Assembly (NCBI GenBank): GCA_044867925.1
Contig: JBIOVV010000060.1
Coordinates: forward strand, 1-9,082
Length of the DNA stretch: 9,082 nt
Source of the DNA: VRUE01 sp044867925
GTDB taxonomy: Bacteria > Actinomycetota > Thermoleophilia > Solirubrobacterales > 70-9
Reading direction: 5' to 3'
Shown here: positions 1 through 9,013 of the stretch, piece after piece
Numbering within the stretch: the stretch's first letter is position 1
How the letters are laid out: each line of letters starts with the position of its first letter
Translations under genes and position numbers: made by a program
The notes under the pieces: generated by a model
Seen by the model: the letters and a program-made list of their open reading frames with translations, nothing else
What the model was told of the DNA's origin: nothing
Databases searched by the model: none

Positions 1-10
1 CTCAAGCGAG

Positions 11-27
11 GCTCCTGCCGAGCGTTT
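11..27 (+). terminator. Weak possible terminator of an off-window gene
   Basis: GCTC (11-14) can pair with GAGC (20-23) around a 5-base loop, and the stem is followed by GTTTT (24-28). This has the order of an intrinsic terminator for a gene entering from the left on the + strand. The stem is only 4 base pairs, so the call is weak and no upstream gene is visible to support it. Confidence 0.2.
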
Positions 28-34
28 TGGGGAG

Positions 35-50
35 GGGCACCGGCGTGCCC
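35..50. repeat. Short inverted repeat / stem-loop
   Basis: GGGCAC (35-40) and GTGCCC (45-50) are perfect complements around a CGGC tetraloop. Flanking GGGG (29-32) and CCCC (55-58) could add an outer stem across a small internal loop. It lies upstream of the wall-hydrolase promoter and could end an upstream transcript or be a structured DNA site. No T-run follows it on either strand. Confidence 0.4.
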
Positions 51-67
51 TACGCCCCGTCGGGACA

Positions 68-105
68 CTGTGCCGAAACCCTCCAAATTGCGGGTTTCTG
101 CACGG
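68..105. repeat. Long imperfect hairpin upstream of the wall hydrolase
   Basis: GAAACCC (75-81) and GGGTTTC (92-98) are perfect 7-base complements around a 10-base loop. The stem continues past one C/T mismatch (74/99) with GTGC (70-73) against GCAC (100-103), then a T-G wobble (69/104) and a C-G pair (68/105). That gives 13 pairs with one mismatch, clearly beyond chance for such a short leader. No T-run follows, so it is not a textbook intrinsic terminator. It lies upstream of the candidate promoter elements, so it is more likely the 3' end of an upstream transcript, a small structured RNA, or a protein-binding DNA site than part of this gene's mRNA. Confidence 0.55.
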
Positions 106-115
106 GATCTTGCAA

Positions 116-134
116 GTTATTAGCGACTCCTAAC
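116..134. promoter_or_regulatory. Imperfect dyad, possible operator
   Basis: The 19-base stretch GTTATTAGCGACTCCTAAC is a dyad centred on base 125: GTTA pairs with TAAC and AG with CT, with two mismatched positions between them in each arm. It is in an AT-richer patch and overlaps the candidate -35 box of the downstream gene, which is where a repressor or activator would act. The regulator is unknown. The left half resembles half of a CIRCE (HrcA) element, but the matching GAGTGCTAA half is missing. Confidence 0.3.
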
Positions 135-168
135 AATTCGGCGGGGGGTTCGCTACCTTGCGCCGTCG
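130..168 (+). promoter_or_regulatory. Candidate promoter with leaderless start
   Basis: CTAACA (130-135) matches 4 of 6 bases of the TTGACA -35 consensus. It is separated by 18 bases from TACCTT (154-159), a TAnnnT-type -10 box. Transcription would then begin at about 166-169, essentially on the ATG at 169. No Shine-Dalgarno sequence lies at a workable distance: the only G-run (143-148) is 20 bases from the ATG. This fits a leaderless mRNA, common in actinobacteria. An alternative pair, TTGCAA (110-115) and TAACAA (131-136), has a 15-base spacer and would give a leader of about 25 bases. Confidence 0.4.
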
Positions 169-1389
169 ATGCGCGTTCCCCTTCGCGGCAACACATGGCG
201 GCTGCTGCTGCCCGCGACGCTGCTCCTCGCTGCGCTCTGCGTGGTGGCCTCGGCGCCCGCTGAGACGCTTGAAGAGAAACTCCAGGACACGCAGGGGAAG
301 CTCAGCGACGTGCGCGAGAACCAGAGCGCTCTGGCCGCGACGATCGCCGAGCAGAACAGGGCGATCGACTCGATGCTCGGCGAAGTCTCGGCGCTGCGCC
401 AGAAACAGGCCGCGGTCGAGGCGGAGCTGTCGGCCAAGCAGGAGGAGCTCGACGCGGCGACGGCCGAGCTGAAGGCGGACAGGCGCCACCTGGCGCGCGT
501 CCGCGCACGACTGCAACGCGCGCTCGACGTCCTCCGCGATCGCCTCGTCGCGATCTATGAGACCGGCAGCCCGGACATGCTCAACGTCGTGCTCGACTCG
601 GCCAGCTGGTCGGAAGTCAATGCCCGCGCCGACTACCTGAGCCAGATTCAGGAATACGACGACTCCGTTGCCTCGCGGGTCAAGGCGCTGCGCGATCAGG
701 CCCGGGCCGCGGTGAAGCGGATGACCGCCGTTCGCCTGCAGATCAAGGATGCCCGCGACGCGATCGCGGTCAAGGAGCGCGAAGTCGCCGCGGCGCGCCG
801 CCAGGCGGAGTCCCGCTTCGGCGAGCTGAAGTCGGCGCAGGCCGAGCGCCAGGAAGCGCTGGAGGGTCTCGAATCGCAGGAAGAGGCGCTCAGCAACAAC
901 CTCGCCTCGATCTCCGAACAGATTGCCAGCACGACCGGAGCGCCGCCCCCGGTCGCCGGCACACCGGCGCCGCTGACCCCCGGGCAGAGCGCCGACTACA
1001 TCTCCGAAAGCCAGGCCAGCGTGCCGAGCGAGGCGCCGGCGGCGGTCGCCGCCGCGATCGAAGCCGCCAACTCGATCGCCACCACCCCCTACATCTGGGG
1101 CGGCGGGCACGGCTCCTTCGAATCCTCGGGCTATGACTGCTCCGGCTCGGTCAGCTTCGCCCTTCACGGCGGCGGCTTCCTCTCCAGCCCGCTCGACTCG
1201 ACCGGCCTCTCGACCTGGGGCGAACCGGGCCCGGGTCAGTGGATCACCGTCTACGGCAACGCCGGCCACGCCTGGATGATCATCGCCGGCCTCGCCTTCG
1301 ACACCTCAGGCGGAGCCGGCCCCCGCTGGCACACCGAACCGGTCAGTTCGACCGAAGGCTTCATCGCCCGCCACCCGCCTGGCTATTAA
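169..1389 (+). CDS. Secreted CwlO-like peptidoglycan hydrolase (coiled coil + NlpC/P60-like domain)
   Basis: The predicted product is a 406-residue exported wall hydrolase, probably a cysteine endopeptidase that cuts peptide cross-links of peptidoglycan. Residues 1-31 form a Sec signal peptide: Arg at 2, 6 and 11, a hydrophobic core at 12-27, and a likely cut after ASAPA. Residues 32-255 are a long Glu/Lys/Arg/Ala-rich coiled coil. A central AIYETGSPDMLNVVLDS stretch (128-144) resembles the N-terminal domain of CwlO and PcsB, proteins that are activated by FtsEX in other bacteria. A Pro/Ala linker (258-275) leads to an NlpC/P60-like domain (about 290-406), with candidate nucleophile Cys324 in YDCSGSVSFAL and candidate His367 in NAGHAWMII. 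The ATG at 169 places the signal peptide correctly and fits the leaderless promoter. FtsEX control is inferred from the coiled coil. No wall-synthesis partner gene is nearby. Confidence 0.88.
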   Translation: MRVPLRGNTWRLLLPATLLLAALCVVASAPAETLEEKLQDTQGKLSDVRENQSALAATIAEQNRAIDSMLGEVSALRQKQAAVEAELSAKQEELDAATAELKADRRHLARVRARLQRALDVLRDRLVAIYETGSPDMLNVVLDSASWSEVNARADYLSQIQEYDDSVASRVKALRDQARAAVKRMTAVRLQIKDARDAIAVKEREVAAARRQAESRFGELKSAQAERQEALEGLESQEEALSNNLASISEQIASTTGAPPPVAGTPAPLTPGQSADYISESQASVPSEAPAAVAAAIEAANSIATTPYIWGGGHGSFESSGYDCSGSVSFALHGGGFLSSPLDSTGLSTWGEPGPGQWITVYGNAGHAWMIIAGLAFDTSGGAGPRWHTEPVSSTEGFIARHPPGY

Positions 1390-2759
1390 GTAGTAGCGCT
1401 CTCCTGCGCCCAGGTCGCCGCATTGCCGCGGCTGACGTGGACGACGCTCTCGAAGCCTTCGCGCTGGAGGATCGAGGCAGCGAGGCCGCTGCGCTTGCCC
1501 GCCTTGCAGATCGTCGCGATCGAGCCGTCTCGCGGCAGCTCGTCGAGGCGGCCGCGCAGCTCGCCGAAGGGGATGTGGATCGAGCCGGGGACATGCCCCG
1601 CCTCGTACTCGGCGGCGCCGCGCACGTCGAGCACGTGGGGCGGGTCAGAAGCCTCAAGGCGGCGAGCGAGCTCGGCCAGGTCGATGGCCTCGATGCGGGC
1701 CACGGAGCGGTCCTCGGCGCGCCAGGCGGTCATGCCGCCGCCGAGGAAGCCGCGCACCGGCAGGCCGACCGCGGCGAGCAGCTCGGCCGCTTCGAGCTCC
1801 TTGCCGTCGGAGGCAGCGACGATCAGCAGCTCGGCGTCGACGGGCACCATCTCGGCGACCTTCGTGGCGAAGCCGGTGTCATAGGCAGAGGCGCTGATCG
1901 AGCCCGGGATGTGGGCCTCGTCGAACAGCTCGTTGGTGCGCGAGTCGATCGCCAGTGCGCCGGCGGCGATCGCCGCCTCGAAGCCATGCGGGGTGAGCCG
2001 CGTCGGGGCGCTGATCGATTCGACCAAGGGACCCCTGTTGAGCGAGACGATGTGCTCGACGTTGGGCGGCTTGCTGCCGGTCGTGGCGACCGCGTCCTCG
2101 ACGAACTCGGCCTCGCTCTCGAAGCGCAGCGCCCGGTTGTGGCGGCGCTCGAAGCCGATCGTCGAGGAGGTCTTGAGGTCGATCCCGGAGCTGCCGCAGA
2201 GCGAGCCGCCGAGGTGCCCGGGCCAGACCTCGGTCTCCTCGGGCAGCGCCAGCAGGCGCTCGTGCAGGGAGCGGAAGATGTCGGCGGCACCCTCGCGCGG
2301 CTCGACCGCGAGGTCGGGCCGGGCGACGTCGCCGACGAAGAGGCAGTCGCCGCTGAGGACGGCCCAGGGGTCGTCCCCGCGCGATGCGTCGCGGAGCAGG
2401 AAGGAGGTGTGCTCGGGCCGATGGCCGGGCGTGTGGATCGCCTCGATGCTCGCGCCCTCGCCCAGCGGCAACGTCCAGCCGTCGCCGAAGGCCTCGTGCG
2501 CGTAGGTCGCCTCGGCCAGCTCATGGATGTGGATCGTCGCTCCCGTTGCCCGTCCCAGGCGGCCGTGGCCGGAGACGTGGTCGGCGTGGTTGTGCGTCTC
2601 CAGCACGTGCTCGATGCGGACCCCGTGCAGGCGGCTGAGGTGCAGGTAGGGGTCGATGTTCCACTGTGGGTCGACCACGGCGGCGACGCCCGATGCGGTG
2701 TCGCCGACGAGGTAGGAGGCACAGCCGAGGTCCTCGTGGATGATTTGGCGGAAGAGCAT
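1386..2759 (-). CDS. Persulfide dioxygenase-like MBL-fold protein fused to two rhodanese domains
   Basis: A 457-residue cytosolic protein, probably for sulfide/persulfide detoxification: oxidation of glutathione- or other thiol-persulfide to sulfite, plus sulfur transfer. The MBL domain (1-245) carries HNHADH (His56, His58, Asp60, His61), TPGH (His113), GDCLFVGDVARPDL (Asp138) and PGH (His182), the metal ligands of the ETHE1/YflN type. It is followed by GSLCG and a KTSSTIGFERRHN signature. Rhodanese 1 (about 255-350) has Ala315-Ala316 in IVAASDGKE where the catalytic Cys should be, so it is probably inactive. Rhodanese 2 (about 360-455) keeps Cys418 in the loop CKAGKRS. The ATG at 2759 was preferred over a start at 2930, because the extra 57 residues are Arg/Pro-rich, run into acs, and precede the conserved MLFRQ start. 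No good ribosome site is seen. The exact substrate is uncertain. Confidence 0.9.
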   Translation of the reverse strand: MLFRQIIHEDLGCASYLVGDTASGVAAVVDPQWNIDPYLHLSRLHGVRIEHVLETHNHADHVSGHGRLGRATGATIHIHELAEATYAHEAFGDGWTLPLGEGASIEAIHTPGHRPEHTSFLLRDASRGDDPWAVLSGDCLFVGDVARPDLAVEPREGAADIFRSLHERLLALPEETEVWPGHLGGSLCGSSGIDLKTSSTIGFERRHNRALRFESEAEFVEDAVATTGSKPPNVEHIVSLNRGPLVESISAPTRLTPHGFEAAIAAGALAIDSRTNELFDEAHIPGSISASAYDTGFATKVAEMVPVDAELLIVAASDGKELEAAELLAAVGLPVRGFLGGGMTAWRAEDRSVARIEAIDLAELARRLEASDPPHVLDVRGAAEYEAGHVPGSIHIPFGELRGRLDELPRDGSIATICKAGKRSGLAASILQREGFESVVHVSRGNAATWAQESATT

Positions 2760-2833
2760 CGGTTGGAAGCTTTCGAATGGGCAGCCGAATGGATACCGTT
2801 GGCTCAGGGTAGCGGCGAGGGAAGGGGCGCGAG
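2760..2833. promoter_or_regulatory. Divergent promoter region with acs ribosome binding site
   Basis: This 74-base gap must hold the start signals of both divergent genes. For acs, TTTCGA (2771-2776, a poor -35), a 17-base spacer and TACCGT (2794-2799, TAnnnT -10) are plausible. The purine run GAGGGAAGGGG (2817-2827) ends 6 bases before the ATG and is a credible Shine-Dalgarno region. On the minus strand, TATCCA (complement of 2790-2795) is a possible -10 for the persulfide dioxygenase gene. The two candidate -10 boxes overlap by two bases (2794-2795), so the promoters could compete. The boxes were judged by eye and are tentative. Confidence 0.4.
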
Positions 2834-4815
<1,982 letters not shown>

Positions 4816-4819
<4 letters not shown>

Positions 4820-4829
4820 GCGGCCTCAG
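4816..4829. terminator. Perfect dyad spanning both convergent stop codons
   Basis: CTGAG (4816-4820), CGGC and CTCAG (4825-4829) form a perfect 5-pair stem with a 4-base loop. The acs TGA (4817-4819) lies in one arm and the channel gene TGA (4826-4828 on the minus strand) in the other. Only 6 bases separate the two genes, so this is the only obvious structure that could act as a bidirectional terminator. The stem is short and has no T-run, so terminator activity is uncertain. Confidence 0.35.
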
Positions 4830-5680
4830 CGGGGAGTGCGTTCGTCGACCAGCCGCTGGACCGCGAGCTCAAGCGACTGCAGCTGTTCCTGCACGCTGCG
4901 CAGCTCGCGCAGGGCGAGAGCCTCGGCGCTGATCTGCTCGGCCGCCAGCTCTTCCTCGACCTCGACGATTTCGGGGCTGAGGAAGCGCTGGGCGAAGCTG
5001 CCGGTGAGCAGGGCGACGAAGCCGATACCGACGAGGAGAACGACCGTCGAGACGATCTCGCCGCCGGTCGTGGTGGGCCGAATACTGGAGCCGAGCGTGG
5101 TCATCGTCGTTATCGCCCAGTAGAGGTCGTCCCAGAAGGTGAGGTTCTCGTTGTGCTGCTCGAAGGCACCGAAGAGGGCGGCACCGCCGATCACGGTCAG
5201 CACTGCCAGCAGCGCCGCGTAGCGCACCCCCTCCAGCGAGAAGGCCTCGCGCGAGAGCTGGGCGAGGCGCAACAGGCGTAGGAGCCGCAGCAGGCGCAGA
5301 GCGCGGAGACTCTGCAAGCCGGCAGGCAGGACCGGCGGGGTGAGGAGGACGATGATCGAGTCGAGCGGGTGGTGGCGCAGCCACGCGCGCCGGTTCGGCA
5401 CCACCGCCAGCATCACCACCAACTCGATCAGGAAGGCGATCCAGGTAACCCAGTTGAGCACCCGGGCCACCTCCTCGAGCAGGCCGCCGGGATGCGACTC
5501 GGTGATCGCGACCATCGGCAGCGTCAGCGCCGCGGCGATCAGCATCGGCGTGTTGAGCCGTTCGGCGACGCGTGTGCTGCGCGCATCCATGCCGGGCGCG
5601 TAGGGCGGCTGCGGTTCTGCCTGCGTGGCGCTCACCGCGACTGATTCGACGCCGCCCGGACCACCCCCTTTGCGTACCAT
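4826..5680 (-). CDS. Six-TM voltage-sensor-type ion channel with atypical filter
   Basis: A 284-residue membrane protein (from the ATG at 5680) with the layout of a voltage-gated-like cation channel. Hydrophobic segments S1-S3 lie at about 46-60, 75-94 and 105-122. S4 has Arg at every third position (126, 129, 132, 135, 138). S5 is at about 152-173, the pore helix at 182-194, and S6 at about 208-230. A Glu/Leu-rich coiled-coil tail (235-280) probably helps tetramer assembly. The filter region reads TTMTTLGSSIRP: it lacks the GYG of potassium channels. It aligns without gaps to a variant I recall from other bacterial channels (TTxGSxxxP), so ion selectivity cannot be assigned. Start choice is uncertain. 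A TTG at 5698 adds 6 residues, and a GTG at 5635 or ATG at 5590 would free the ahcY promoter. The first conserved-looking sequence begins near MDARS (5590). No ribosome site was seen for any of them. Confidence 0.82.
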   Translation of the reverse strand: MVRKGGGPGGVESVAVSATQAEPQPPYAPGMDARSTRVAERLNTPMLIAAALTLPMVAITESHPGGLLEEVARVLNWVTWIAFLIELVVMLAVVPNRRAWLRHHPLDSIIVLLTPPVLPAGLQSLRALRLLRLLRLLRLAQLSREAFSLEGVRYAALLAVLTVIGGAALFGAFEQHNENLTFWDDLYWAITTMTTLGSSIRPTTTGGEIVSTVVLLVGIGFVALLTGSFAQRFLSPEIVEVEEELAAEQISAEALALRELRSVQEQLQSLELAVQRLVDERTPR

Positions 5681-5706
5681 GACTCGGCAATCAACCAATC
5701 AGGAGA
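5675..5706 (+). promoter_or_regulatory. ahcY -10 box and ribosome binding site
   Basis: TACCAT (5675-5680) is a TAnnnT-type -10 box that would start transcription at about 5687, giving a leader of roughly 28 bases. No convincing -35 is at the usual distance. AGGAGA (5701-5706) is a strong Shine-Dalgarno sequence 9 bases before the ATG at 5716 and fixes the ahcY start. The leader is too short for an S-adenosylhomocysteine or SAM riboswitch. Confidence 0.5.
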
Positions 5707-5715
5707 CGTGTCTCA

Positions 5716-7140
<1,425 letters not shown>

Positions 7141-7178
7141 GCCCTGCCTGCCCAGCCCGCGGAACCGGCCCTGACGCC

Positions 7179-7195
7179 GGCAGCGTGAGCCTGCC
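7179..7195. repeat. Short hairpin after ahcY
   Basis: GGCAG (7179-7183) and CTGCC (7191-7195) are perfect complements around a 7-base loop, 38 bases after the ahcY stop. It may contribute to 3'-end formation of ahcY mRNA, but it is a 5-pair stem without a T-run. Confidence 0.3.
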
Positions 7196-7213
7196 CGAAG
7201 AGCAACCTAGGCC

Positions 7214-7260
7214 TTCCGGTGCGCGTTATCCCCCACTGGGACGAAAGAGGCGCACCGGAG
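7214..7260. terminator. Ten-base-pair inverted repeat, likely ahcY 3' structure
   Basis: TCCGGTGCGC (7215-7224) and GCGCACCGGA (7250-7259) are perfect 10-base complements, and 7214/7260 adds a T-G wobble. The 25-base loop contains a smaller TCCC/GGGA pairing (7229-7232 with 7238-7241), making a two-tier structure. It lies 74 bases after the ahcY stop and ends 2 bases before the marR palindrome, upstream of the candidate marR transcription start. So if it acts as RNA it belongs to the ahcY transcript. There is no T-run. A U-less terminator, a 3' structured RNA or a DNA-binding site are all possible. Confidence 0.45.
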
Positions 7261-7261
7261 A

Positions 7262-7276
7262 TAGTTTGCTAAACTA
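7262..7276. promoter_or_regulatory. Perfect palindrome, probable MarR operator over the promoter
   Basis: TAGTTT, a GCT spacer and AAACTA form a perfect 6+3+6 inverted repeat, an AT-rich island in GC-rich DNA, 16 bases before the marR ATG. It contains TAAACT (7270-7275), a good TAnnnT -10 box that would start transcription at about 7282, so a bound repressor would block RNA polymerase. MarR-family dimers typically bind 15-20 base palindromes like this in their own promoters. That this MarR binds it is inferred from the position. Confidence 0.65.
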
Positions 7277-7292
7277 ATTACCTCCGCTAACC

Positions 7293-7766
7293 ATGGCCGG
7301 CGAGATTCAAGACTCCTCACTTACCGACGCTGCCGCGCAGCTGCGGATGGGGATCGTGCGGACCGCGCGGCGGCTGCGGCAGGAGGCCGCGGCGGAGGCG
7401 AGCGGACTGACGCCGACCTCCACTGCCGCTCTCGCCACGATCGAGCGGCATGGGCCGCTGACGCCGAGTGAGCTCGCCAGGCTCGAGCGGGTCAAGCGGC
7501 CGACCGTCACGCGCACGCTTGGCTGCCTGGACCGGGAGGGGCTGATCGAGCGTGCTCCCGACCCCGCCGACGGGCGCAGCGCCCTGGTCAGCGTCAACGC
7601 CGCCGGCCGCGAGCGGCTGCGCCGCCTGCGCGGTCGCAAGAACGCCTACCTGGCGCGGCGCATGCGCGATCTTCCGGCTGATGACGTCGCCGCCTTGGAG
7701 CAAGCGGCGGAGATCCTCGAGCGGATGTCGGAGGAGCCGCGCGACAAGCGCGGCGGTAGTTCGTGA
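7293..7766 (+). CDS. MarR-family transcriptional regulator
   Basis: A 157-residue winged-helix repressor of the MarR type, acting as a DNA-binding dimer that usually releases DNA on binding a small phenolic or drug-like ligand. The N- and C-terminal helices (about 8-35 and 103-146) form the dimer part. The winged helix spans about 40-102: ALATIERHGPLTPSELARLE, the recognition helix RPTVTRTLGCLDREGLIER (69-87), and the wing DPADGRSALVSV (90-101) with the conserved Asp93/Arg95. The length is typical. There is no ribosome site before the ATG at 7293, and a start at about 7282 leaves a leader near 10 bases, so translation is leaderless or nearly so. It overlaps the exporter gene by four bases and probably controls it and itself. 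The ligand is unknown. Confidence 0.93.
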   Translation: MAGEIQDSSLTDAAAQLRMGIVRTARRLRQEAAAEASGLTPTSTAALATIERHGPLTPSELARLERVKRPTVTRTLGCLDREGLIERAPDPADGRSALVSVNAAGRERLRRLRGRKNAYLARRMRDLPADDVAALEQAAEILERMSEEPRDKRGGSS

Positions 7767-9013
7767 GCGCAGGTCTCAGGCGCAGCTTCGACTCCCTCGC
7801 CGTCCCCAACTATCGGCGCTACTTCGCCGGTCAGCTGGTCTCGCTCTCGGGCACCTGGATGCAGACCGTTGCGGCGATCTGGCTGATCCTGACGCTCACC
7901 GACAGCGGCGTCGCCGTCGGCCTGACCACCGCGCTGCAGTTCCTGCCGATGCTCCTGCTCGGCGCCTGGGGCGGGGTGCTGGCCGATCGCATCCCGCGGC
8001 GCCGGCTGCTGATCGCGACGCAGGCGCTGATGGCGATCCCGGCCATCGGCCTCTTCGCCGTGACCGCCACCGGCGTCGTCGCCCCCTGGATGGTCTTCCT
8101 CGCCGTCTTCGCGATGGGCAGCGTCAACGCGATCGACAACCCGGCCCGGCAGAGCTTCGTCTTCGAGATGGTCGGCCCGGAGCGGGTCGTCAACGCGGTC
8201 AGCCTCAACAGCGTCATCGTGCAGATGGCCCGCATCGTCGGCCCGGCGCTGGCCGGCCTGCTGATCGCCGGCTTCGGCGTCGTCCCCTGCTTCGCCCTCA
8301 ACGCCCTCACCTTCGTGGCGATGATCGTCGCCCTCTGGGGGATGGACCCGCGAGGCCTGCACCTCGAGCCCACCGCGCCGCGTGAGCCGGGAGCGATCCG
8401 CGCCGGCCTGCGCTACGTGCGCGCCACCCCCGAGCTGGCGGTGCCGCTGGCGCTGATGGCGCTGGTCGGCACCCTCGGCTTCAACTTCCAGGTGGTCCTG
8501 CCGCTGCTGGCCAAGTTCAGCTTCGACGGCAACGCAACCACCTACGCGGCGATGGTCTCGGCGATGGCGATCGGCTCGATCGGCGGCGCCCTCGTCAACG
8601 GCGCCCACGGCCGTACCGGCCCGCGCCTGATCGCCGGTGGCGCCCTGGCTTTCGGCGTGCTCGCCCTGCTCTCGGCGGCGATGCCCGCCTTGGCCCTGGA
8701 GCTGGTGATGCTGACCCTTCTCGGCGCCGCCGCGGTCACCTTCGCCGCGACGATCAACTCCTCCCTCCAGCTGGCCGTCGAGCCCCAGATGCGCGGCCGC
8801 GTGATGGCCCTCTACTCAGTCGTCTTCCTCGGCTCGACCCCCATAGGAGGCCCCCTGACCGGCTGGCTCTCCCAAACCTACGACCCCCGCTTCGCCCTCC
8901 TCCTAGCCGCCATCTCCGGCCTCTCAGCCGCCTGGGCCGCCCACATCTGCTTCACCCGCATACGCATTCGCAGTGAGTCAGCCACAACGCAACGGGAAGC
9001 GGCGGCGGCTTAA
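7763..9013 (+). CDS. MFS exporter (DHA3/EntS-like)
   Basis: A 416-residue inner-membrane proton-driven exporter of the major facilitator superfamily, closest in style to the DHA3/MFS_3 (EntS-like) group. Its length and about twelve hydrophobic segments are typical. Motif A is seen as GGVLADRIPRRR (70-81) between TM2 and TM3, and a motif C-like run ARIVGPALAGLL (156-167) is in TM5. The group's characteristic PQMRGRVMALYS (341-352) precedes the last helices. The GTG start overlaps the marR stop as GTGA, indicating translational coupling. The ribosome site is weak (GGCGG). With marR it forms a standard regulator-exporter operon for drugs, siderophores or other small molecules, and the substrate cannot be told from sequence. 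The last 57 codons use several rare codons (see findings). Confidence 0.93.
   Translation: MSAGLRRSFDSLAVPNYRRYFAGQLVSLSGTWMQTVAAIWLILTLTDSGVAVGLTTALQFLPMLLLGAWGGVLADRIPRRRLLIATQALMAIPAIGLFAVTATGVVAPWMVFLAVFAMGSVNAIDNPARQSFVFEMVGPERVVNAVSLNSVIVQMARIVGPALAGLLIAGFGVVPCFALNALTFVAMIVALWGMDPRGLHLEPTAPREPGAIRAGLRYVRATPELAVPLALMALVGTLGFNFQVVLPLLAKFSFDGNATTYAAMVSAMAIGSIGGALVNGAHGRTGPRLIAGGALAFGVLALLSAAMPALALELVMLTLLGAAAVTFAATINSSLQLAVEPQMRGRVMALYSVVFLGSTPIGGPLTGWLSQTYDPRFALLLAAISGLSAAWAAHICFTRIRIRSESATTQREAAAA

Noticed and set aside
1..168. c-di-AMP (ydaO-type) riboswitch before the wall hydrolase
   Set aside because: The gene type fits, but the conserved core motifs of that riboswitch are absent, and the candidate transcript starts leave little or no leader.
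5641..5715. SAM or S-adenosylhomocysteine riboswitch before ahcY
   Set aside because: The predicted leader is about 28 bases, too short, and no matching stems or conserved core are visible.
7226..7234. DnaA box-like TTATCCCCC
   Set aside because: It matches TTATCCACA only in its first half, occurs singly and lies within a hairpin loop. There is no sign of an origin.
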